Positions 1 through 6,729 of a DNA stretch of 37,293 bases are shown here, in pieces. Position 1 is the stretch's first letter, and each line of letters starts with the position of its first letter. This stretch comes from an archaeon (GTDB lineage Archaea > Thermoproteota > Nitrososphaeria > Nitrososphaerales > UBA183), in the NCBI GenBank assembly GCA_021786335.1, contig JAJYNM010000053.1:1-37293 (forward strand), read 5' to 3'. Both the position numbers and the translations under genes were made by a program. The notes beneath the pieces are model-generated. The model had not been told where the DNA came from, ran no database searches, and saw only the letters and a program-made list of their open reading frames with translations.

Positions 1-1
1 G

Positions 2-61
2 GTCAACGAGGTGCTGCTGAAGGCGGCGGTCTACAACATGTTCCTGTCTGCTAGGAAGTAG
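2..61 (+). CDS. C-terminal tail of a probable DDE transposase (5' truncated by the window)
   Basis: An open frame enters from the left edge and stops at TAG 59-61. Only 19 residues are visible (VNEVLLKAAVYNMFLSARK). The pattern NEVLLKxxxYN resembles the final helix of several DDE transposase families, which often end with NEVLxKxLxHN. That resemblance is the only basis for the call. The A/T-richer stretch at about 110-125 could be the element's right end, but the left end is outside the window and cannot be compared. Confidence 0.4.
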   Translation, partial: VNEVLLKAAVYNMFLSARK

Positions 62-221
62 TGTGAGGAAGAGCGGGAAAGAGGAGGATAAGGCGGCTCA
101 GAAAGGAGAGTTATTCAACAGCCCTGGGGGCGGCTGCGGCTCTGCTTCCCTTCTGGGGGGACAGCCGAGGGCGCTTCCAATGGGGGGACGGACTGAGTGC
201 GAGGCGACCCAACCGCCAACC

Positions 222-229
222 CTTTTAGA
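222..229 (+). promoter_or_regulatory. TATA-like box for the Ntn-hydrolase gene
   Basis: CTTTTAGA in otherwise GC-rich sequence. Its centre is about 28 nt before a TTG at 254, the usual spacing from an archaeal TATA box to the start of a leaderless transcript. It lies inside the reading frame that begins at GTG 197, which argues against that upstream start. Confidence 0.45.
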
Positions 230-253
230 ATCCTAACCCAGCCATCCCCACCA

Positions 254-1030
254 TTGACGACAGTGATAGCGGTCAAATGCGTGGATGGGGTCGTAGTTGC
301 TTGCGATAGTCAGGGGACATACGAAGGGGCAGGGACGAAGACTCTCACCGTCAACAAAATCTCTCCTATCGGTGACGTGAACCACCAAAGGCAGATGTTT
401 GTTGCCGGCTCGGGGGATTCTGGGCACATCAATCTCTTGGTCGAGGCTCTGGACAAAGCCATGAAGGGCAAAATATTCAAGGACGAACAGTTGAGAAACG
501 AGGTAAGCAAGGTTCTCCTCAGCCTTCACAAGAAACACAACGTTGAACGTTCTCGGACACTCGGCCTAAAGGAAATAGAGATGTTCTACCACCCCGACGC
601 GATTCTCGCGGCTAAGCTTGCCGACCCCTTACAGCCCTTCGGGCTGTATCACCTCAGACCGGACGGCTGGGTAGACGTTGTCCCCAAGTATCAAGCGCTG
701 GGAACAGGCGGTACATTTGCAAGCTTCATGCTGGACATGTTTGAACGGCAAATACCAGTGCTAGCCAAGGAAGGGAATTGGTCGAACGCGAACATTGAAG
801 CAATGCAGGTAGTGTTACCCGTGGTAGTTAGCCAAGTCAAGTATCAGGACGTGTATTCAGGAGGCCGCACAAAAGTAGCCGTTGTTGACAAAGACGGGTT
901 CAGGGAAGTTTCGTCTTCAGAGATATCGGCTGTCTACAACAAGGTGTTTGATGAAGTCGAACACAAAATGAAAGTTCCGCCCGAAATGCTCCGCATGCTC
1001 AAGAGCGTGCTCGGAGATTGGGGAACATGA
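254..1030 (+). CDS. Orphan proteasome-like Ntn hydrolase (20S beta/HslV/Anbu-type fold)
   Basis: Predicted N-terminal nucleophile hydrolase. After the proposed TTG start the protein reads TTVIAVKCVDGVVVACDSQ. This matches the proteasome N-terminal beta-hairpin, with Thr1, Asp17 and a lysine about 28 residues in (TKTLTVNK) near the catalytic Lys33 position. A GSGDSGH turn follows, as in the family. The frame stays open upstream to GTG 197, which would add a 19-residue proline-rich leader. I prefer TTG 254 because a TATA box sits 28 nt upstream and methionine removal would expose Thr1 directly, as in HslV. Length from TTG is 258 aa, within range for one subunit. No second subunit, regulatory ATPase or ubiquitin-like gene is nearby, and its neighbours look mobile. 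Substrate is unknown. Family call is solid; function is not. Confidence 0.75.
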   Translation: MTTVIAVKCVDGVVVACDSQGTYEGAGTKTLTVNKISPIGDVNHQRQMFVAGSGDSGHINLLVEALDKAMKGKIFKDEQLRNEVSKVLLSLHKKHNVERSRTLGLKEIEMFYHPDAILAAKLADPLQPFGLYHLRPDGWVDVVPKYQALGTGGTFASFMLDMFERQIPVLAKEGNWSNANIEAMQVVLPVVVSQVKYQDVYSGGRTKVAVVDKDGFREVSSSEISAVYNKVFDEVEHKMKVPPEMLRMLKSVLGDWGT

Positions 1031-1031
1031 T

Positions 1032-1193
1032 TCAGTTTTGTTCAAGGACGAGCCTCTTGCCCTCACGTTTTTCCTTCAATTCCATCCCTTCTTTCCACCC
1101 GAGTTCCTTCACTTCATCAGGAGGAATCACGACAGTCCATCGGAAGTATTCCTTCCCCTTCACCTCTCTCGTCTTTTGCTTCTGTAGCCGCAT
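1032..1193 (-). CDS. AbrB/SpoVT/MazE-type DNA-binding protein (53 aa)
   Basis: Short gene starting at ATG 1193 and ending TGA 1032, one base past the stop of the convergent Ntn hydrolase. The core WTVVIPPDEVKELGWKEGME followed by LKEKREGKRLVLEQN has the signature of the swapped-hairpin AbrB fold: a beta strand ending in IPP, a short helix, a GxxxGM/D turn and a final basic strand. Such proteins dimerise and bind palindromic DNA, as transcriptional autoregulators or as antitoxins. No toxin gene adjoins it. It is divergent from the SWIM transposase across an intergenic region with four palindromic 12-mers, one of them over its own likely TATA box (1221-1229). It is therefore the best candidate for the protein that binds those sites (inference). 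Confidence 0.75.
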   Translation of the reverse strand: MRLQKQKTREVKGKEYFRWTVVIPPDEVKELGWKEGMELKEKREGKRLVLEQN

Positions 1194-1211
1194 GCGCTTA
1201 GGAGGGACGCG

Positions 1212-1282
1212 TTAGACACCTAATTAAGTCTTTAGATACCTAAAGGTTTAAGTAATTAGGTATCTAAGGGTTAGGTGCCTAA
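1212..1282. promoter_or_regulatory. Operator array: four copies of a 12-bp palindrome in a divergent promoter
   Basis: Four 12-mers: TTAGACACCTAA (1212-1223), TTAGATACCTAA (1232-1243), TTAGGTATCTAA (1256-1267) and TTAGGTGCCTAA (1271-1282). All share TTAG-N4-CTAA. Copies 2 and 3 are exact reverse complements; copy 1 and the complement of copy 4 differ at one base. TATA-like stretches lie between them: TAATTAAG near 1221-1228 for the leftward gene and GTTTAAGTAAT near 1247-1257 for the rightward gene. The last copy ends one base before ATG 1284. The arrangement suggests cooperative control of both divergent genes, probably by the AbrB-type protein (inference). Confidence 0.7.
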
Positions 1283-1283
1283 C

Positions 1284-1379
1284 ATGAACCCAGAATGGTT
1301 CCGACAGGAGATGGACGCCGACCAATACGCCGAGTTCGTTGCGTATCAGGAGTCCAGACGAGAGATGGAGAGGGACTAG
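1284..1379 (+). CDS. 31-aa leader ORF upstream of the transposase
   Basis: ATG 1284 to TAG 1379 encodes a 31-residue acidic peptide beginning MNPEWFRQEMDADQYAEF and ending RREMERD. It starts one base after operator copy 4 and about 33 nt after the TATA-like box, so it would be read from a leaderless or nearly leaderless transcript. Its stop lies 5 nt before the ATG (1385) of the transposase, so translational coupling is possible. The composition looks like a real helical peptide, but no family is recognised. It may be a regulatory or accessory peptide, or a fortuitous ORF. Confidence 0.4.
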   Translation: MNPEWFRQEMDADQYAEFVAYQESRREMERD

Positions 1380-1384
1380 GCGAG

Positions 1385-2542
1385 ATGTCGACCGACCTTC
1401 GCCGCGAAAGGGGATTGGAGATTGCGAGGAAGAACGTAATCTCGGAGAACGAGGACGGCTCGTTCAACGTCCCCTCTCAGGCCGACAGGTCGGTCTCTTA
1501 TCAGGTCAAGGCCTTCAACGGCTCGTGGGTCTGCCCATGCGCGGACTTTGTCAACCGAGCAAGCGAGATTGAGGCCTGCAAGCACATTCACGCCGTCCGC
1601 TTTTGGATTGCGGCAAGAGTAGAACTCCAAGCCAAGCCAAAACCCAAAGTCTTCGCAGAGGACGCGACTCAATGCGCCAAATGCGGCTCAATCAAGGTCG
1701 TCAAGAACGGAATCAAGAGGCAGAAACAGGCCTTCGTTTGCGGCGACTGCGGCCACAGGTTCACCGAGCAGAGCCTACTCCGAGGGTCGAGGTATTCCCC
1801 CGAAATGGTCAGCCTCACCCTCGACCTGTATTTCTCAGGGACGAGTCTTCGGAAGACCGCCCGAATCGTGAACGACCACTTCGGGCTTAATGTGGGGAAC
1901 GCCACTATCTACAAGTGGATTCAGAAGTTCGTCCCCCGCATAAGCGAGTATGTCAATTCTCTCGCCCCCGAACTCAGCGAGACATGGCAAGCGGACGAAC
2001 TGTTCGTCAAGATGAAGGGTGGGGAGACAGAGACGCAATACGGGCAGGCTAACATGGCCTACCTCTGGAACGTCATGGACAGGAAGACCCGCTTCCTCAT
2101 CGCCTCGACCCTGACGGGCAAGAGGGACGTTGGCGCGGCAGACCGAGCCTTCCGAGAAGCAAAGGCTCACGCTCACGAAAGGCTCCCCGAACAGGTTTTC
2201 ACCGATGGGCTGAGAGCCTATCGGGACGCGGTGATGTTCGGGTTCAGGGACGCGAAGCACATCGCCAAGGCGGGAATCAAGCCGAAGCCTCACGCCAACA
2301 ACAACCGAGCCGAGAGGCTGAACGGGACACTCAGGGAGAGGACGAAGGTTCAGAGGGGTTGGAAGACCATGAAGACCCCTCTCGCAGAAGGTCAGAGGAT
2401 ACACTACAATTTCGTAAGGCCTCATGAGGGCTTGGAAGGCCAGACCCCCGCAGAGAGGGCGAGCGTGGGGGTTCAGGGTGAGAACAAGTGGCTAAGTCTG
2501 CTAAAGGCGAGCCTCGTCCCCCCAAAGGAAGCGGTCAATTGA
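1385..2542 (+). CDS. SWIM zinc-finger + zinc-ribbon + DDE (IS6/IS240-like) transposase
   Basis: Domains in order: an N-terminal SWIM zinc finger (WVCPCADF...ACKHIH, CxC...CxH); a zinc ribbon (CAKCGSIKVVKNG...FVCGDCGHRF); a helix-turn-helix (YSPEMVSLTLDLYFSGTSL to IYKWIQKFV); and an RNase H-like DDE core with Asp in WQADELFVKMKGG, Asp in QVFTDGLRAY and Glu in NNNRAERLNGTLRERTK, followed by NFVRPHEGLEGQTPAERA. The core resembles the integrase-type DDE domain of IS6/IS240 elements. The frame extends upstream to ATG 1295, but conserved sequence begins near ATG 1385, which follows the 31-aa leader ORF. All catalytic residues are present, so the protein may be active. No clear terminal inverted repeats were found, so it could be a domesticated transposase or a SWIM-targeted one. 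The SWIM fusion is the unusual feature. Confidence 0.85.
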   Translation: MSTDLRRERGLEIARKNVISENEDGSFNVPSQADRSVSYQVKAFNGSWVCPCADFVNRASEIEACKHIHAVRFWIAARVELQAKPKPKVFAEDATQCAKCGSIKVVKNGIKRQKQAFVCGDCGHRFTEQSLLRGSRYSPEMVSLTLDLYFSGTSLRKTARIVNDHFGLNVGNATIYKWIQKFVPRISEYVNSLAPELSETWQADELFVKMKGGETETQYGQANMAYLWNVMDRKTRFLIASTLTGKRDVGAADRAFREAKAHAHERLPEQVFTDGLRAYRDAVMFGFRDAKHIAKAGIKPKPHANNNRAERLNGTLRERTKVQRGWKTMKTPLAEGQRIHYNFVRPHEGLEGQTPAERASVGVQGENKWLSLLKASLVPPKEAVN

Positions 2543-2586
2543 GTCCCTCCATCAAGGAAGCAGAGCCGCGGCTGCGCATACGCGAG

Positions 2587-3258
2587 CTAACCTTCTGGCT
2601 CCGATCTAGCACGAGTGTGCGAATGGGCTGGGGAGTCCAGCTGTTTCTCAAGTCTTCTCCCGCCATCTGTCCTGCCACCTTTCGCACCCTTCGCCTTTGT
2701 GGGAAGCCTCTTCGCAACCATGACCTCGGTCGCCTTCACTACCGCCTTTACAATGTCGCCCTCTCTGAGCCCAAGGTCTTCCACCGCATCTCTGGAGATT
2801 ATCGACGTCAGGCGGAAAGGCGAGACGGATAACATCCTCACCATGCAGGTCACTTCTCCGCCCTCGATCTTGGTGACCTTCGCGTCGAAGGCGTTCCTGG
2901 CGCTGAGCTTGTAACGCACGTTCCCCGCGGCCTCCCTGTCGTCCAATGCGTAGGACAGGTAGTCTTTGACCCTCCTGAACTCTCTTAGCAACGCCTGGCC
3001 TTCCTTCGTCAGCCGTGAGCTGCCGCCTTCCCGGCCGCCCGTGCTTGTCTCGAGTATCTTCATCCCAGACCTCGCCTCGGCCCTTTTTATCCTGTCCCAC
3101 GCGTTCCTGTAGGAGACACCGGCTTCGCGGGCCGCTTCTGTCAGGGAGTTCTTCTCCGCCAAGGCCTGGAGCAGCATGGCGTCGACTTCGTCCAGTACCG
3201 TCTCCTTCTCGCTCTGCAGGGACAGGTGCGGGACCGGCTCGACCTCACTGCGTGCCAC
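2587..3258 (-). CDS. ModE-like molybdate/tungstate-responsive regulator (HTH + TOBE)
   Basis: Residues about 20-100 form the ModE N-terminal winged helix: DAMLLQALAEKNSLTEAARE, then SYRNAWDRIK, then the hallmark GGREGGSSRLTKEG. Residues about 115-180 form one TOBE/MOP oxyanion-binding domain (YKLSARNAFDAKVTKIEGGE...LREGDIVKAVVKATEVMV). A basic low-complexity tail of about 40 residues follows. ModE proteins bind molybdate or tungstate and then a palindromic operator in the importer promoter. This gene is divergent from modA, and such an operator is visible at 3316-3337. Start is GTG at 3258. Bacterial ModE usually has two MOP lobes; here one is seen, so a dimer would have to build the site. 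Confidence 0.88.
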   Translation of the reverse strand: MARSEVEPVPHLSLQSEKETVLDEVDAMLLQALAEKNSLTEAAREAGVSYRNAWDRIKRAEARSGMKILETSTGGREGGSSRLTKEGQALLREFRRVKDYLSYALDDREAAGNVRYKLSARNAFDAKVTKIEGGEVTCMVRMLSVSPFRLTSIISRDAVEDLGLREGDIVKAVVKATEVMVAKRLPTKAKGAKGGRTDGGRRLEKQLDSPAHSHTRARSEPEG

Positions 3259-3302
3259 ACTCTCTTGCCCCCTCCGCTCGTCTTAAGTCTTAGCTTGGAA
3301 AC

Positions 3303-3337
3303 CTATTTATGACCCGTTATGCAGCCAGTTGCATAAC
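3303..3337 (+). promoter_or_regulatory. modA promoter: TATA box plus ModE-type operator palindrome
   Basis: TATA box CTATTTAT at 3303-3310 is followed by a perfect inverted repeat GTTATGCA (3316-3323), a 6-nt spacer, and TGCATAAC (3330-3337). The 8-6-8 design and the GTTAT/ATAAC ends resemble the bacterial ModE box (TATA-rich arms with N6). It sits between the TATA box and ATG 3341, over the expected transcription start, so binding should repress modA. Binding by the divergent ModE-like protein is inference. Confidence 0.75.
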
Positions 3338-3340
3338 AGC

Positions 3341-4378
3341 ATGTCCAATGCCGAGAAAAGGCGTTACTCCAACATCGTGCTAGCCCTGATAGTTGTAGCT
3401 GTTGTAGTGGTGGGTGGTGTGGCGTACGCATACTACGTCAACTCGGGTCCACGATCACCCCTCTTGTCCTATTCGGCGGACGCCTACGCAACTGAGACCA
3501 CCGACCTTCTGAACTCGTTCTCGCATAGCACCGGAATCCCGGTCGCGCCCGTGAAGTCCGGAGGCTCTTTCGCCATCGCAAGCCAGATAGCGGCCGGGTC
3601 TCCCGCCGACATCTTTGTCTCCGTGGCGCTGTCGGCCACCGGTCCAGAATATCTCAAGAGCGAGTCACCGGGCTGGGCCGTTGGCTTCGCTTCCGACCAG
3701 CTCGTCTTGGCATACTCTAACACGTCCGTCCCTGCCGTGGTTGCAGAGGGGAACGGTGCCGCCCAGACTAACACAACCTCGGGATGGAACGCGTTCTTCA
3801 CCTCGCTCACCTCAGGGAGCGTGAAGGTGGGGATCTCCGACCCTGTCTCAGACCCCGCAGGCCTCAGAGGCTGGCTCGCCCTGGAGGCTGCGGGCTACCT
3901 CTACTCGGGGGGTAACACGAGCGCCTACAGCTCGCGCCTGGCGGAGGACGGCGGGAACGTCACCGGGGCTTCCGCAGCCGCCCTAGTGGCTCCACTCCAG
4001 TCAGGGCAGATACAGTTCCTCTTCATCTACAAGTCCGCAGCCATCACGGACCATCTCCGGTACGTCCAGCTGGAGCCCCAGGTCAACTTCGGCAACCCGT
4101 CGCTCGGGGCGTTTTATTCGAGGTTCTCCTTCAACGACTCGGCCGGGACCACCGTCGGCTCCGCGATAGTGCTCAGCGTCACCGTCCCGCTGGACGGCTC
4201 CCAGCAGGCATCGGCACTCAAGTTCGTCAAATACGTGGTGGAGAACGCACAGAGCCTCTCGTCCTACGGGCTCCTCCCGCTGGTCCCTGCCCAGCTTTAC
4301 AGCAACGTCACCCCTCCGGGCCCCATCGCCCAGATGGTCTCCCAGGGGCTCTTGAAGGACTCCGGTCCGCTGCCATAG
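3341..4378 (+). CDS. Molybdate/tungstate ABC transporter substrate-binding protein (ModA/WtpA-like)
   Basis: Extracytoplasmic oxyanion-binding lipoprotein-like protein. Residues about 10-32 (YSNIVLALIVVAVVVVGGVA) form a membrane anchor or uncleaved signal. The mature part follows the ModA pattern: LLSYSADAYATETTDLLNSF, GGSFAIASQIAAGSPADIFV, FASDQLVLAYSN, VKVGISDPVSDPAGLRGWLA, and the C-terminal FVKYVVENAQSLSSYGLLPL. The serine pairs and GISDPxSDPAG stretch are where ModA/WtpA coordinate the anion. I start at ATG 3341; an in-frame TTG at 3329 lies inside the operator. The permease begins 15 nt downstream, indicating an operon controlled by the 3303-3337 promoter. Mo versus W preference cannot be read from sequence. 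Confidence 0.87.
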   Translation: MSNAEKRRYSNIVLALIVVAVVVVGGVAYAYYVNSGPRSPLLSYSADAYATETTDLLNSFSHSTGIPVAPVKSGGSFAIASQIAAGSPADIFVSVALSATGPEYLKSESPGWAVGFASDQLVLAYSNTSVPAVVAEGNGAAQTNTTSGWNAFFTSLTSGSVKVGISDPVSDPAGLRGWLALEAAGYLYSGGNTSAYSSRLAEDGGNVTGASAAALVAPLQSGQIQFLFIYKSAAITDHLRYVQLEPQVNFGNPSLGAFYSRFSFNDSAGTTVGSAIVLSVTVPLDGSQQASALKFVKYVVENAQSLSSYGLLPLVPAQLYSNVTPPGPIAQMVSQGLLKDSGPLP

Positions 4379-4393
4379 AAGCCTGGTCTGAAC

Positions 4394-5176
4394 ATGAACT
4401 GGCTCAGGGGCCTGTCTTTCGCAGTCGTCTTCCTCCTCCTCGTCCCCATCCTGGTCCTGCTCTACTATGGGCTGGGTCCGCTCCGCTCGCCTGAGGGCTT
4501 CGCCCCTGTCATCTTCCGTTCAATAGAGCTCTCCCTCGTCTCATCTGCTGTGGCAGCGTTGGTAGACTTCGCGCTCTTCACCCCGCTCGCTTATCACCTG
4601 GCGAGGTCTGGCGACACACTGCTGGAGGCGCTCGTGGACATACCGGTAGGTGTCCCCCACCCGATCATAGGGGTCGCCCTGCTCATCTTGGACAGCCCGC
4701 TGACCCCCACCGGGCAGTTCCTACTGCACCTGGGGATCAACTTCTTCGACACCATCCTCGGCCTCGTCATCGCCCTGGTCATCATGTCTGCGCCCATCTA
4801 TGTGAAGTCGATTCAGCCGTACTTCGAGGCCAGGGACATCTCCGCCGAGCAGTTCGCCATGGGGATGGGCGCTTCGAGGCTGAAGACGCTGGCCTCGGTG
4901 GTCCTCCCTGACTCCGCGGCAGGCGTGACGAGCGCCTCCCTTGTTGCGATGAGCAGGGCGCTGGGTGAGTTCGGCTCGATCTCGATAATCGCGTTCTACG
5001 TGCTGCAGTATCCGTTCTACGGCGTGAGCCCCGCCTCGGTCACGGTGTTCCAGCTCTTCAACGGGGCCATCCCAGGCGGCCTGGAGGCTGCCGTGACCGC
5101 GTCGGCGGTGATGATACTGGTCTCCATGCCGATCGCCGTGGGAGGGCATCTCTTCGGCAGGAGGGGCCGCCGCTGA
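4394..5176 (+). CDS. Molybdate/tungstate ABC transporter permease (ModB/WtpB-like)
   Basis: Inner-membrane permease with about six hydrophobic segments in 260 residues, starting with LSFAVVFLLLVPILVLLYYG. The cytoplasmic EAA loop that docks the ATPase is present (EQFAMGMGASRLKTLASVVL, the EAAxxxG equivalent), followed by a short Pro-containing turn and SLVAMSRALGEFGSISIIA. The ALGEFG motif is typical of sulfate/molybdate permeases. It forms the middle gene of the modABC operon. The downstream ATPase frame opens across the TGA stop (5174-5176), so translation of the two is probably coupled. Confidence 0.87.
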   Translation: MNWLRGLSFAVVFLLLVPILVLLYYGLGPLRSPEGFAPVIFRSIELSLVSSAVAALVDFALFTPLAYHLARSGDTLLEALVDIPVGVPHPIIGVALLILDSPLTPTGQFLLHLGINFFDTILGLVIALVIMSAPIYVKSIQPYFEARDISAEQFAMGMGASRLKTLASVVLPDSAAGVTSASLVAMSRALGEFGSISIIAFYVLQYPFYGVSPASVTVFQLFNGAIPGGLEAAVTASAVMILVSMPIAVGGHLFGRRGRR

Positions 5177-5187
5177 TAGAGGCGAGC

Positions 5188-5775
5188 GTGAAGTCGAGGC
5201 TGGGTGACTTCCAGCTGTCGGCCGACATCCAGTGCAGCGGGACCACATGCCTGGCAGGAAAGAACGGGTCGGGGAAGACCACCCTGTTCAGGGCCCTGGC
5301 AGGCTTCATACCATCAGAGGGCCCGGTCAGGGTGGACGGAACGGACGTCTCCGAACTCCCGGTGGAGAGGAGGGGGATAGTGATGGTGACGCCGTCGTCA
5401 TGCATCCCTCACCTCGACGTCGAAGCCCACCTCAGATGGGGGGCGAAGCTCAAGGGGAGGGTGGCGCCTCAGGAAGCGATAGCGAAGGCGAAGGCAGAGC
5501 TTGGCATAAACTTCGCGGGACCCGTCAGGAGCCTCAGCCTCGGCATGAGGGGGAGGGTGTCATTGGCGACAGCCCTCTTCGCATCCCCCAAGGTCATCCT
5601 GGTGGACGAGGTCTTCTCCCTGTTACATGACAAGGAGGGCTTCATCGCATCATACGGAAAGCTGGTGTCGGACGCAGGCATCGACATGCTCTTCACCACC
5701 CAGAACGAAGAGGACGGGAGACTGGCGGGTCAGACCTACATTATGAGCAACGGGACCGCGACCCGCCGGCAATGA
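5188..5775 (+). CDS. Degenerate molybdate ABC transporter ATPase (ModC-like, no TOBE domain)
   Basis: ATPase partner of the permease. Walker A is intact (GKNGSGKTT, residues 24-32) and Walker B is intact (VILVDE, 136-141). Other motifs are altered: the Q-loop glutamine is absent (IVMVTPSSCIPHLDV), the signature reads LSLGM instead of LSGGQ, and the H-loop His is replaced (LFTTQNEEDG). At 195 aa it lacks the C-terminal TOBE domain of most ModC proteins. Homology seems to begin upstream of the listed GTG, at codons reading LIEASVKSRLGDF from 5173, where ModC proteins read MLExxxxxxLG. The only start candidate there is CTG 5173, overlapping the modB stop. Either CTG is used or the first strand is trimmed. 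The context still favours a real subunit. Confidence 0.8.
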   Translation: MKSRLGDFQLSADIQCSGTTCLAGKNGSGKTTLFRALAGFIPSEGPVRVDGTDVSELPVERRGIVMVTPSSCIPHLDVEAHLRWGAKLKGRVAPQEAIAKAKAELGINFAGPVRSLSLGMRGRVSLATALFASPKVILVDEVFSLLHDKEGFIASYGKLVSDAGIDMLFTTQNEEDGRLAGQTYIMSNGTATRRQ

Positions 5776-5867
5776 ATGATGAAGGGGGCACGCGCCCTCG
5801 TACGACGACCTGAGCCATGGAGTTGCCTCGCTCCGCCCACCAGGCTCTGGGCCCCCCTCCGCCTTGA

Positions 5868-6323
5868 TCACACGAGGTGCTGCCTCGCTCCCTTCACTTT
5901 CTTTACGACCCTGACCGACTCGATGGCGGTCCCAGGATACTGGCCATCGGCGTCTTTCTCGTACGCTTTCGTCACGTCCCATATGTTGAGCAGTGCAGCA
6001 GACACGGCCGTCAGCGCCTCCATCTCGACGCCCGTCTTTTCGTGGGTCGCGACCTTCACCGTCACCTCCACCCACCCGTCCCCGAGCCTCACACTGGGCT
6101 TGACCTCCTCTATCTTCAGCGGGTGGCAGAGAGCCACCAGCTCAGGCGTCCTCTTGGACCCTGAAATCGCTGCCACCTCGGCGAGGGAGACGGCGTCCCC
6201 CTTCTCCAGCCTCCTCTGCTTGATCAGCTCTATGGTGGACCGCTTGAGCTTGATTCGTCCCGTGGCGACTGCCTCCCGGTACACAACAGGCTTCTCTGAT
6301 ATGTCGACCTGATGGAAAGGCAT
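5868..6323 (-). CDS. moaC: Cyclic pyranopterin monophosphate synthase MoaC
   Basis: Second step of molybdenum/tungsten pterin cofactor synthesis: converts the MoaA product to cyclic pyranopterin monophosphate. Signature motifs are present: KRTPELVALCHPL, with the active-site Cys-His, and KTGVEMEALTAVSAALLNIWDVTKAYEKD, with the conserved Glu-Met-Glu and Asp-x-x-Lys. At 151 aa it has normal length. ATG start at 6323, with a TATA-like GCTATAAC near 6347 about 25 nt upstream, suggests a leaderless message. It converges on the ModABC importer, so Mo/W uptake and cofactor synthesis are adjacent. No other moa genes are in the window. Confidence 0.95.
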   Translation of the reverse strand: MPFHQVDISEKPVVYREAVATGRIKLKRSTIELIKQRRLEKGDAVSLAEVAAISGSKRTPELVALCHPLKIEEVKPSVRLGDGWVEVTVKVATHEKTGVEMEALTAVSAALLNIWDVTKAYEKDADGQYPGTAIESVRVVKKVKGARQHLV

Positions 6324-6729
6324 GTCGCTCCAGCCTATTGTAGCCTGTTATAGCTTCTCCCTGACCCAAGATGCCTTCCAGGTCTTCTACTGCACAGGAA
6401 GCGCCGGGTCAGGCTGGCTTTAGAAAGTGAGGGTTGCAAACCGCTTCTCTCATCCCGCCGAGGAGCCACAGCGACGCATTTCTCCGACATCCTCAAGAGT
6501 GCGGCCGCTTCCGCATCCGCTGAGCGCGGGAATTTTGCACCTGGCGTCCATCTCCGCGACGGGACCAGAGAGGCGTCTCAGACTCACTCTACAACTGGCT
6601 TTCATGAGCGATTCTGATACGCTGAAGACGCGATGCCCATGGCAACAACCTCTAGGATGCGCAATAAGATAAGGGAGGAAGTGGTTGACTCAAAAGTCAA
6701 CCAACAACTCGGCGGCCTGGGCCGTCGAT
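6324..6729. other. Intergenic region without a convincing gene; contains a perfect hairpin
   Basis: About 400 nt between moaC and the TRAM gene. ORFs here lack family motifs and normal composition. At 6682-6703 there is a perfect 9-bp stem, TGGTTGACT-CAAA-AGTCAACCA, about 30 nt past the stop of the leftward TRAM gene. It could end that transcript or serve as an operator. No tRNA or riboswitch was recognised. Confidence 0.5.

Noticed and set aside
1212..1282. CRISPR-like repeat array
   Set aside because: Units are 12 bp, palindromic and irregularly spaced (20, 24, 15 nt); no spacers or cas genes. An operator array fits better.
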